A DNA stretch of 64,000 nucleotides from Brienomyrus brachyistius (taxonomy: Eukaryota; Chordata; Actinopteri; Osteoglossiformes; Mormyridae). The notes beneath the pieces were generated by a model. That model was given only the letters and a program-made list of their open reading frames with translations. It had not been told where the DNA came from and ran no database searches. The stretch lies in NCBI RefSeq assembly GCF_023856365.1, contig NC_064551.1, forward strand, positions 16,997,527 through 17,061,526. Direction: 5' to 3'. Shown in pieces: positions 1 through 11,500 of the stretch (position 1 is the stretch's first letter; each line of letters opens with the position of its first letter). Both the position numbers and the translations under genes were made by a program.

Positions 1-294
1 CTCCTGGAAGCTGACAGTGATTCAGTGCCTCTCTCCATTACATTAAATTATCTTTATTTATTTTGCAAGGAGACAGGTCGGTGTGGGTAATGAAATGCGA
101 CAGGTTGCAAGATGCGTGAACGCAGCCTCTAAAATGAGTGTAGTGAGCATCGTCAGTACATATAAAGCAAAACGTGGAGAGCCTGTGTGAAATATTGAAA
201 TACTGTACAGACATGATTGCCGTCCTTTGATCTTATCGTCCGTTCTCATGATGAATTGCCACTGTTTTTATTTGTGTATTAATGTTCATGTTGT

Positions 295-623
295 CTGTTG
301 CCTCACACATCTGGGACCCGGGTTCGAGTCTCCGCCTGGGTCACACGTGTGTGGAGTTTGCATGTTCTCCCTATGTCGTCGTGGGGTTTCCTCCGGGTAC
401 TCCGGTTTCCCCCCACAGTCCAAAAACATGTTGAGGCTAATTGGAGTTGCTAAATTGCCCGTAGGTGTGCATGTGTGAGTGAGTGGTGTGTGAGTGTGCC
501 CTGCGATGGGCTGGCCCCCCATCCTGTGTTGTTCCCTGCCTCGTGCCCATTGCTTCCGGGATAGGTTCCGGACCCCCCGCGACCCAGTAGGATAAGCGGT
601 TTGGAAAATGGATGGATGGATGG
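295..623 (+). mobile_element. tRNA-derived V-SINE (DANA-like), 5'-truncated
   Basis: It has a Pol III B-box-like GGGTTCGAGTC near 320 and the conserved V-SINE core (GTTTGCATGTTCTCCC, then the CCTCCGGGTACTCCGG stretch). The 3' part is LINE-like and ends in GGATGGATGGATGG. A perfect 13 bp target-site duplication, ATGTTCATGTTGT, lies at 282-294 and 624-636. The element begins inside the tRNA-like head, so it was 5' truncated on insertion. The perfect duplication suggests a fairly recent insertion. Confidence 0.85.
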
Positions 624-1446
624 ATGTTCATGTTGTATTTTAGTACTGCTTGCATATCTGCACCCCATGATTCGCAAGTTGCGTGAATTGTCTGGTATTG
701 GTTAGAGATTATGGATTTGTTTGGAGCAGAGTCACCAACGAATGTATATGTTCATCCAAGCCGGATTCCTTGTGATCGATGCTGCTTTCCTGTACGACGA
801 GGAGGACTTACTGGAAAACATGAAATCTGAATAAACCTAAATGTGCTGGAGCCTTTAAATCACATTTATCGCACAGTTTGTCTGAGTAGTGGCAGCCATT
901 TTTACCAATGTGGTGTTAACCCCCGAAACGCCATCAGTGTGATTAATAGGAAACAGATCTAAAAGTCCCCAAAGGAGCTTCCTTCTCCTGTCGCAGCTCA
1001 TCTAGGCGGCTGCCTTCGAGGAGTCAAGGGCCCCTGATATCAGGGGTGCGGGAAACCACACCATGCTGTCACCATAGCAACTTCCAGCAGGAAGCACTTT
1101 ATTCCGCTGACGGGTTAGGTAGGGTGAATGCTCGCGGTCACCAGTCTGAACCCGACGAGAAGCAGCGGCTGGTCAAACTGGAGCAGACTGGGAGGACGTT
1201 CCAGTAGGAATAGAGAGGCTATGCTGAGGAGGGTCGGACACCAGAGTTACATTTATACACTCTGCAGCTGGAAGGAGGTACCAAGAGACTGCAGGATTAT
1301 CACAGTGTGTGTGGAAATATCCAGGGAGTTAACATTGAGGCTCTCTTTGACTGGGTACTTTCGGTATAATGATACTCATTGTAATATATTAGATTTATGG
1401 GAGTGTGTCTGTGTGTGTGTCTGTTTGTCTGTGTGTATGTAATAAC

Positions 1447-1608
1447 CAGAGTTCGATAATTCAGGTCGACTGAGTAAAAGTCCAGACCAGGATTTTGTTT
1501 CCACCAACCAGTTGAGTGCTCTGTGACTGTGACTCTTTATGCTCAACAGGTTGGTTGAAAGAAAATCTTAGTCTGGACTTTTACTCTCTGGGCCTGAATT
1601 ACTCACCT
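1447..1608. mobile_element. fold-back MITE, copy 1
   Basis: The two halves are inverted copies of each other: AATTCAGGTC and AAAAGTCCAGACCAGGATTT on the left, GTCTGGACTTTTACT and GGCCTGAATT on the right. They join at a short centre with CTGTGACTGTGACTC. The second copy at 19174-19338 shares the same centre and arms and has better ends. No coding capacity. Confidence 0.7.
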
Positions 1609-2023
1609 TAATGGTTAAAATTTAAATGAGAGCCAACCCTGTTTCCCTGAAGTTAAAGTCAGCCAGAATTTTTTATACAGTCAAAAGTCGGAGAATGTTT
1701 TATATGTTATAACTCTTGGTTTATTACACAGCTTAAATGTGGTTAAATGTCATTGTTTAAATGGCCTTAATATTTATGGTGGAAATGTGGTGAAGTAGAT
1801 TTCAAATTGTGCTTTAGCACTCGTGTTTCTTTCATGTGAATAGATGCGTAGTAGATGTTGACAATTTCAAGGACTATTCGTTTAGATCTTTATTAATGTA
1901 AACATAAAATTATTATTTTTTGTCTGGTTTGAAAAGGATGAGGGCACAACCCTGGTGTCTGCTGGTGGAGGTCTGGGCACAAAGGTACACTGTGAAGTAG
2001 AAGCTGTCATCTGTGAGACTTTT

Positions 2024-2118
2024 ATTATGGATTCTTTAGGAAATAAGAGGGTTGTGAAGGGGGTGGAGCCATTGAAACAGCGATGGCCTCCCATTGGTCC
2101 AAACCAGGTGTGGTGGTC
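2024..2118 (+). repeat. inverted repeat, left arm (pairs with 6556-6651)
   Basis: About 95 bp, around 90-95% identical by eye to the reverse complement of 6556-6651. The exact shared core includes GAAACAGCGATGGCCTCCCA and continues into CCAAACCAGGTGTGGTG. No terminal repeat or poly-A tail is visible, so the family is not recognised. Confidence 0.8.
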
Positions 2119-2398
2119 CCACCTGTCCTTTCTAAACCTCATGTGTGTCACTGGTATGGTAATGGACTAGTTGCTGCTTAGTGAAGCGGTCTAGCTGTGT
2201 CTTAGGGAAACGTGCCGCGTCTAACGAGGCCCCCAGTCGATTGCTACTTAGGAACCAGAAGCCGGGTGTTTTCGGTCATGTTCAGCAGTTAGTGGTGGTG
2301 AGACGGCGAAAGATGATGGGAGGACCCAGTGGGTAACTTGGAGAACAGGCCAGAGTGGAGAAGTTCAGATGAACTCAGCAACACTTCTGTTGTTCCAG

Positions 2399-2534
2399 GT
2401 AGAGCCGGGGGGTGACGACCCATCCGAACCTAAGAATGAACCCAAGCCAAACCCGGCGGAGAATGGTGTGAGCCACCCCCCATGCAGCACCCCCCGACCC
2501 CCGTGTCAAGTAACCAACCAGCCCCAGTCCAAAG
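2399..2534 (+). CDS. plcb1: plcb1 exon (linker, acidic/proline-rich)
   Basis: Acceptor TTGTTCCAG|GTAGAG and donor AAAG|GTGAGC. The exon is 136 nt, starts in phase 0 and ends with one extra base. It encodes about 45 low-complexity residues beginning [16 protein letters not shown] and ending NQPQSK. This is the variable linker between the C2 domain and the distal C-terminal domain. It is less conserved than the later exons, so its assignment rests mainly on phase and splice sites. Confidence 0.8.
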
Positions 2535-5500
2535 GTGAGCCTGACACCAAGCTGGGAGAGGGATCCAGCCCCACACCCCTTGTTTTTCACACTGCGTTGG
2601 CTCGCGTCTCGGATAAATGGCTCGCTTGGGCCTGAGCTCAAAACCACTGAGCTGCAGTGAGGGAAGGGGGGTCAATGAGCCACCGGCCACCCACAGGCTG
2701 ACCCCACCTCATCCTGATGCTGAATGCTCATCAGAAGTGTACTTAACATTTACATTGTATTTATTTCATTTAGTAGACATTCTTGTCCATAACGATGTAC
2801 AAGTGAGTAAAATTGCAAGCTACAAATGGCAGTCAACAGGTACAAGGGCAGCTAGGCTGAGATTCCAGTTACGATGAGTAACTCGTTACAAGGTTAAGCA
2901 GCATTAGAGCAGGAGCTACAGATCATCTTTCAACAAAAGCAGTTTTATCCTTATAAATTTAAATACCCTTTATAAAGCTTCTAGCATTTGAGGTTGACAC
3001 ATTATACTATAGTTAAAAATTTTGCAACAGAAGTCTAAAACTGCTATAAAAGATTATATTTGTGGCCATGTTTACACCGAAGGTGATGTAATTTCAGATT
3101 GAAAGATCAGGTCTCATATGGGTTTGCTTAAGAGTTAAGTATTCCTGCAAGATCTTGTGGAAGAACACATCTTGTACAGGTTTGCCTGTGAGTGAAATAC
3201 TTCTGTAGCACAGCTCTCCTATGAGTTTGCCAGTGAGTAAAAAGGTTCTGGAACATTCAGAGTTTCTCTCTGCACTTAAGTACAGATCTGGATTCTGCCC
3301 CTCATGAACTAGAGTCCAAGACGCAAGGACAAATATAAATGGAAGAATTATGATGAATGTGGTCTGCTGTGGAGTTCAATGGGGCTGAAAGGATTAGGTG
3401 CTACATTACATTAAAGATCTGTGACAAATAAGTTGGTCAATAATGTGTGTATTTTAGGGTCAGTGAAACCGGCTGCAAAAACTGAAGATGTTATACAGAG
3501 TGTCCTGACAGGTAAGAGCTATTAACATAATAACTTTTAATTTGGTAGTTGAGCTACATATCAAAATATAAGTCGGTCAAGACTGTGTGTATTTCATTGG
3601 ACATGGATTCGAGTTTTAGAAAGGTGGAGACAATTCAGTGATCATGAAAAAGCCCCTGTATGGTCATGCTGTAGTCTGACAATCCATTGCCCTTCCAGAG
3701 GTCGAGGCACAGACATTAGAGGAGCTGAAGCAGCAGAAAGCATTTGTGAAAGAGCAGAGGAAACAGTACAAAGAGATGAAGGAGTTGGTGAGAAAACACC
3801 ACAAGAAGACTACAGACATGATCAAGGAGCAGACAGCCAAGAACAATGAGTTTCAGAACGAGTACTTACGAAGGAGGGCTGTCCTTCAGAAGAATGTCAA
3901 GAGAGATAGCAAGAAACGGTGGGGGTCATCGAACGGATGTGTCTGTACGCATTGATGCTTTTCTCCTCATCATCAGTCTCTTGGTCATCCATCCATCCAT
4001 CCATTTTCCAACCCGCTGATCCTACTGGGTCGCGGGGGGTCCGGATCCTATCCCAGAAACAATGGGTACGAGGCAGGAAACAACCCTGGATAGGGGGCCA
4101 GCCCATCACAGGGCACACTCACACACACATGCACACCTACGGGCAATTTAGCAACTCCAATTAGCCTCAGCATGTTTTCGGACTGTGGGGGGAAACCTGA
4201 GTACCTGGAGGAAAGCCCACGATGACATGGGGAGAACATGCAAACTCCACACACATGTGACCCAGGCGGAGACTCAAACCCGAGTCCCAGAGTTGTGAGA
4301 CAACAGTGCTAACCACTGCACCACCATGCCGCCCCCTCTCTTGGTCATCTACCAATAAAAAGTATTTATGTATTTTAGGATTTATGCAAAAGGAATCGTG
4401 ATCATAAAAACAGATCGGTGTGGTTCCAATTCGAAGGGGCTTCCCAGCCCATAGTCAATTTATATCGCTGTAAACTAAAAAACATAAAATTAATGGCCAG
4501 CTTATGTAGTACACCCATTCTTCAAAAAAATAAAAAAGTGACAAGTCAAGTTGAGTCTGAATAGAAACCTTCCATCTATCTTCCATTAAAAAAAACATTC
4601 CATAATTTATAGAAGCCGTTTTTTTCCTGCTTAGTGCTGTATCGTTTATCCAGTAATGTATTGTTGTAGATGTAATGTATTTATGCAGTACATCAGCACA
4701 GGAGAAGAACTTCCCTTGAAGTGCAATACTGTAAACGACTTTTTGATGTCAAGTGCTGCTGTAATCCACAGGCTTGTAAATGCTTTGTGTACCTCTATAC
4801 CAGCACTTCGGGTTCATCTCCTTAAGGCCCTGACAGGTCGCCGTTTCAATGAGTCTGATGTGTTTATAATGAGTAGCGCCACCGTGATGCAGAACGCTGT
4901 CCTGTCACCTGAAGCTGGCTGTAAAAGATGCCCTGCCTTGTGCCTACCTTAGCGACAGTCTCTAAGGCCCTGCCGGCACGGAGCCCGGTCTCTTTACCGG
5001 GAAAGGCCTCATCAGTCAATCGGAGCGACCCACCACAGACCAAGGCGGCTGCCTTTAAAAGGATCCGAGCTCTTGGGGACTCGCAGCTGGACGGGCTGAT
5101 TTCCAGGCTCGTTTCCAGACCCAATTCCATCGCTCTCAGCTTCTAACGATGTGTAAACCATCTGAGGCTTCTTGTCTGGGGAGAGAGCTATTATTCAAGC
5201 AGGTGTTCAGCATAGGCAGTCTCTCTTGCTCTGGATTACATCCCACTGCCCTGACACTTAGGGAAGAAATGTGTGAGCGATCATGAGAGGAATCTGTATG
5301 AGGTGTTTATGTTCCTGTGCCCTGCTTTTCTTTACCATAGTGAGAAATCTGGAAAGTTCTTGCTAATGTGAACAGAATGTGCCTTTAGTAGTGATCAGAA
5401 GCCAGGCCTGATCACGGTCACGGGGCACTGAAGTCCGTCGCTGTCTCTGCGCATAACATCGGGTGGAGGTTTGCTCCTAAGCACATTCCCCAGGAAAGAC

Positions 5501-8500
5501 GTCAATTTAATCTCCGGAGTGTCATTCATTCCTGACCGATGCCCCCGACACCAGATCCTGTGGATGGTTAGGGGTGTCTGGGTAGCCCACATCCCCCACA
5601 CATGCTCATTTCCCCATGAAGGGATGCTTTGCTGCACATACACAATTAGGTGCTTTAGAAACTCACACGGGTTAAAGTCACCTTGTCCACTCAATATAAT
5701 AAACAAACCACTGAATCCACAGCTGATTATTCGTACTGCTCATACATAGACACTGTTGTTGAATTTTGAATGGTGTTCTGGGTTTTCATAGAACCATAGA
5801 ACCACCAGCTAGTTTATAAGGAGAGGAACAGGGGCGACATGGGCAGTGCTGGTCGAAGCCCATGTGGCTGCCTGTGCGAGCTTTTCTGCAGATTAGTTTA
5901 GGCAGCCGCCTGCGTCACCCAGTGGCTTGACCGGCCCTGAACTGGAGTGACTGTGGTGCTGTTTTGCAGTGCCTTTAGTGATCTTTCTCAGCAATCGTTC
6001 TGTAACTATCAAACGGCAGCCCTGTGTTGGTGTGCCTTAATTTAATGGAGAATAATTGCTTAAGCGGGTCACTCTCCCTGAATGCTCCTTGGGGAGCAGT
6101 GGTGCTGGCTTCCACAGCACAACGCATATCTGCAAGCGTCCAGGAATTTCACGGCTTTTCATGGTGGTGCTCAGGCCTCCTTGAATAATAGTTGCTTTCC
6201 CACAAGTTCTCCGGAATATCTTTATCGCCGTGGCACATGTGCAATGACATTGGACGCCGCGCTTAGTGCAAAACACTGAGGAATTATAAAAATATTAAGG
6301 AAATATAAATATGAAAAGTTGTAAAGACATATAAATATCAAGATTTATAAAAAGAAGTCTAAAAATTGAAAAGTAAAGCACACATACCACACATAAATGA
6401 CATTTTTCACATTTTGCTAGTATTCATTGCATGATTTGTTTCCTTTAGGGTTACAAAGTTTAAGCAGCATTTAATGCAATGATGGCTTTTTGGGGTAAAA
6501 CAGTTTTTTAACCTATTTGCCCATTTTTTTTTTGTCCTAAAGCGTTTGCTTGAGAGATCACCACACCTGGTTTGGACCAATGGGAGGCCATCGCTGTTTC
6601 AATGGCTTCACCCCATTCACGACCCTCTTATTTCCTAAAAAATCCATAAATGTCCTTGAAAATTCAATAACTACATTATTCAATCGATAACTCAGGCATT
6701 CGAGTGGCTCCAAAATCTGTGTTGCAATACAGACGAGTGCATACAGATTGTACAGGAACAGATCGTATAGGAATGTCAGATCAGGTCAGAAGTGAGATGT
6801 GGAAGTCAAACATCGTAGCAAGCATGTTTAACAGACTGACGTTTCCGGTGTAAGAATACTTGCACAGTTCAAAGACTGACTTGAAATGCTGGCCGTTTTC
6901 CAGGGTCCCACCATCCAGCCCGGAGCATGGCCTTTCATCTCTGGAGCAGGAACTCTCAGACCTGGACCAGGAATGCAACCAGAAGCTCAGGGAGCTTAAA
7001 GAGCAGCAGCAGCAGCGACTCTTGGACTTGCGTCAGGAGCAATATTACAGCGAGAAGCACCAGAAAAAGGAACACATCAAACAGGTAGAGAGAGATATCA
7101 GAAAAGGGACACATCAAACAGGTAGAGAGAGATATCAGAAAAAGGAACACATCAAACAGGTAGAGAGAGATACCAGAAAAAGGAACACATCAAACAGGTA
7201 GAGAGAGATACCAGAAAAAGGAACACATCAAACAGGTAGAGAGAGATACCAGAAAAAGGAACACATCAAACAGGTAGAGAGAGATACCAGAAAAAAGGAA
7301 CACATCAAACAGGTAGAGAGAGATATCAGAAAAGGGACACATCAAACAGGTAGAGAGAGATACCAGAAATGGGACACATCAAACAGGTAGAGAGAGATAC
7401 CAGAAATGGGACACATCAAACAGGTTGAGATACCAGGAAAGGAAACACATCAAAAAGGTAGAGAGAGATACCAGGAAGGGGGACATCAGGCAGATAGTAA
7501 GAGACACTAATAATGAAAACACGTCTAGTAGATAGTTATAGCAACACTGTATACTAACACATAAAGCAAGTAAGACTCACATCATTATGCACCTTTGAGG
7601 CTTATTTTACCTACCATGCTCCAACTTACATAAGGGGACCTCATACTAAATGTGACTGTGCGTCTCCGCTTCCCTCTTGTTAACGTCAGGGTGGAACATT
7701 GTTACCTACGCACAATTATTTATTTGTTTCACGGTGGTACTTCTTGCTGAAGTTCATCGTTAATCAATGGCCGCTGGATCACTTCATAATTTTTTTCCTC
7801 CCTTGTCATCTGTTCTTTCTCCTTCCCACAGGCTTGGCAATGCTGTTCCCATGCTTCCCCTCTCTCTGCCATTAAGCAGATCAAATATGCAAGTCTGTAC
7901 GTTTATCTATAGAGTATTGCTTGGTTAAAACAGAGATTTTTTTCTGTCCTTCCTTTTTCTGCTGCCACCTTATCGACCCCCTGTCATCTCGCAATGTTTT
8001 CCTTCACAGCCCTTTGAAAAATGACTTTCATATTGTGCTTTTTAAGTCGAGAACCGTGTTCCAGCTCATTGGTTGAGCTGTGCAAGAGAGCAGGAGTGCT
8101 CGAGTCTGTTAGCGGGTGCGGCTGCCTTGTTCGTGCATGGAGGCTCACTGAAGTGCGACAGCTAACCCCAATTATATGTGATGCCAGTCTAATGGAACAG
8201 ATAAGTCAGCTGTACAGATAATGAGGCTTTGCTGAAATAATAATAATGAGAAAACAATGGCGGTGATGGACATCACATTTTGTCTGTGGGTATGATTTTC
8301 CGTTTGGGTACAAGAGGGCCCCCTTGGGGTGGTGTGTGGGTTTGCAGGTTAGAGAGAGATTCAGGAGATTCCTATAGCTAACAGACTGATGCACTGTGAC
8401 CCCAAGCCTGCTCTCACCTGTAAATATGCCTGTGTCTCATGGAGAATAAAATGCAATAAGTGAAAAGACAGTATATCCCAATGGTGATGGATGAAGTATC

Positions 8501-11500
8501 TCTTTTATATGCATGTACACTATATGTAATCTGTAAACTGTAATCTATTCTGTATTCTGATTTATTTTTTTTCATAGCTTGTGGAGAAATTGACTGCAGT
8601 AGCGGAGGAATGTCAGAACATGCAGCTCAAAAAGCTGAAAGACGTCTGTGAAAAGTAGGTTGCTATGCGTGCAAAGCGTTTCTGTGTTTTTTAAGATCTT
8701 AAAGGCACGACATGTTTGCTGAAGCATCATGACGCCGCTGTTGTGAAGGAAGCGTCATGCATTTTGTGGTGGGAGTTTATATCCTCTTCATCATGCAGGG
8801 AGAAGAAAGACCTGAAGAAGAAAATGGATAAGAAACGACAGGAGAAGATCAATGAGGCCAAGTATAAGGAGAAGAACCTCACCGAGGAGTAAGTGAGAGT
8901 CTGTGTGGGAGAGAGAATCTGCTGGGGGTGTGTTCAGTTGGGGGAGGGGTCATCTGTCCCCTGTAGACTCTGAGACATCATGCTGGTATAGGGGTCATCT
9001 GTCTCCTGTGCCTTCTAAGTCTCACACAGTTAATAGTGTATAAATGTAGTGCAGCGTGTCCCAATCTGGTCCTCGAGATGTTTTTGTGAGGGGGGGGGAG
9101 TAAAAACACAGCCTGTCTGGCAGGGAGCTGGGAGGGAACAGAAATGTGGACCACCTGTGGGACCGGATTGGGAAACACTGCTGTAGTGCATTATTATTAT
9201 TATTATTATTATTTTATTTTTCATTCACACATTTTCTTAAAATAGGAAGGATACTTAGGAATATGTCATAGTGCCAGTATCGAGCAGTCCGGTTATTTTG
9301 AGGTTTGTATGACAACTCAGGCAAAACAACTAAATAAGGTTTGCTGTCCTTTAAGTAATTTTTCTGCCTGCATTAGTTTACTATGTGCTGTACATCTGTA
9401 ACACAAATTTCTGTGATTTCCAGAGAGAAACTGGAGATCAACAGGTCTTACATCAATGAAGTGGTTCAGTCCATTAAACGGGTAAGAATCTAAGGCTTAT
9501 TTTCAAACTTAAGACATCTTCAAGGAAGTTTAACATACCGTAGTGTATTCATTTATATTTAATGTATGATTTAGAGTGTGAATGTGATTTCACGTGACCC
9601 ATTTTTAAATTACGGTTGAATTACACTGCATTATGGTCGAATTATACAGTATTACAGTTGACGCTGCAGTTGAGAAATTCTGCCAAACTTTACGCCACCT
9701 AACCTTGCTCATGGATCGTCTGTGTGTGTCTGTGTGTGTAAGCGTAGCTTTTCCTGTCAAATTTTGCCCTCAGCTAGAGGAAGCACAGAGCAAGAGGCAG
9801 GAGAAGCTTCAAGAGAAGCACAAGGACATTCGGCAGCAGATAATGGATGAAAAACCTAAGGTGAGATTTTTTTTTGTTTTGTTTTGTCCACTTACTCAAG
9901 CTTAACTATCACACTTAATTAGCAGGTTTAGAGTCGGAGTTCTTTCATGTTTTAATAGTAACTACATTAGTAGCATAATCACTGCTTATTTTAAGATATT
10001 AGTCAGAATGGAATAGTATGCGTTCCTAAGAAACTGTTACTGAACCTTAATTTGCATTTGAGGTAGGGCTACCCAGTAGTTTTGTAGACTCATTATTGTC
10101 TGTTATTGGCTGTCATTGTTATCGTTCTCATAGACCGGCTGCTCATTGGAGGAGGAAGGTAAGGCGTGCTGCATCCCAACACTAACCAATCACTGAGTTA
10201 ATGCGGCTGCAGGGCCTGAACGTACCCTGAGCCAAAGGGCCCGACTCAGTGGTATGCCATAATCGCAGTGAGAAAGCAGGAGTTCCTCTGTGGTCATGTG
10301 ACACGCCTGCTGAATGGCCTTAGTGCACTGGCACGTCTTATGCCAAAGCTGCAAAGTGCTGCATGCACTCCCCTATTTCCAGTTGTAGGACCCCTGTTTG
10401 TGTGTAATGTGCACTTGTAACACTGACAGCTGTGTAGAAGCCAGGCCCTGGTCTGAGTTGTGGTCCAGAGTTGCCAAGTAAACAAACACAGAGCCGTCCT
10501 CCTCATTCCCCTCCACTCCGCTCCCACACACAGAGCTGTCCTCCTCATACCCCTTTCCGCTCTCCCACACAAAAAGCTGTCCTCCTCATTCCTCCTCACC
10601 GTTCTCCCACACAAAAAGCCATCCTCCTCATTCCTCCTCATCGCTGTTCCACTCGCAGAGCCGTCCTCCTCATTCCCCTTCACTCCTCTCCCACACACAG
10701 AGCCGTCCTCCTCATTCCTCCTCACCGCTCTTCCACTCGCAGAGCCGTCATCCTCATTCCCCTTCACTCCTCTCCCACACACAGAGCCGTCCTCCTCATT
10801 CCTCTTCACTCCTCTTCCACACACAGAGCCGTCCTCCTCATTCCCCCTTGCTGCTCTCCCACACACAGAGCCGTCCTCCTCATTCCCCCTTGCCGCTCTA
10901 CCACACAGAGCCGTCCTCCTCATTCACCTTCACTCCTCTCCCACACACAGAGCCGTCCTCCTCATTCCCCCTTGCCGCTCTCCCACACACAGAGCCGTCC
11001 TCATTCCCCCTTGCCGCTCTCCCACACACAGAGCCGTCCTCCTCATTCCCCCTTGCCGCTCTCCCACACACAGAGCCGTCCTCCTCATTCCCCCTTGCCG
11101 CTCTCCCACACACAGAACCGTCCTCCTCATTCCCCTTCACTCCTCTCCCACACACAGAGCCGTACTCCTCTCCCACACACAGAGCCGTCCTCCTCATTCC
11201 CCTTCACTCCTCTCCCACACACAGAACCGTCCTCCTCATTCCCCTTCACTCCTCTCCCACACACAGAGCCGTACTCCTCTCCCACACACAGAGCCGTCCT
11301 CCTCATTCCTCTTCACTCCTCTCCCACGCACATAGCCATCCTCCTCATTCCTCCTCACCACTCTTCCACTCGCAGAGCCGTCCTCCTCATTCCCCTTCAC
11401 TCCTCTCCCACACACAGAGCCGTCCTCCTCATTCCTCCTCACCGCTCTTCCACTCGCAGAGCCGTCCTCCTCATTCCCCTTCACTCCTCTCCCACACACA

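Larger units (their letters stand above)
1..2398 (+). other. plcb1 intron (upstream part)
   Basis: Noncoding. It holds a V-SINE with target-site duplication (295-623), a fold-back MITE (1447-1608), a short TG tract (1403-1438) and the left arm of a 95 bp inverted repeat (2024-2118). Nothing else is recognised. The exon before 2399 lies outside the window. Confidence 0.8.

Noticed and set aside
7085..7201. Extension of the plcb1 exon beyond 7084 as the main form
   Set aside because: The next exon joins EHIKQ to [13 protein letters not shown] exactly as in mammalian PLCB1, so 7085 is the expected donor. The longer form is kept only as a testable isoform.
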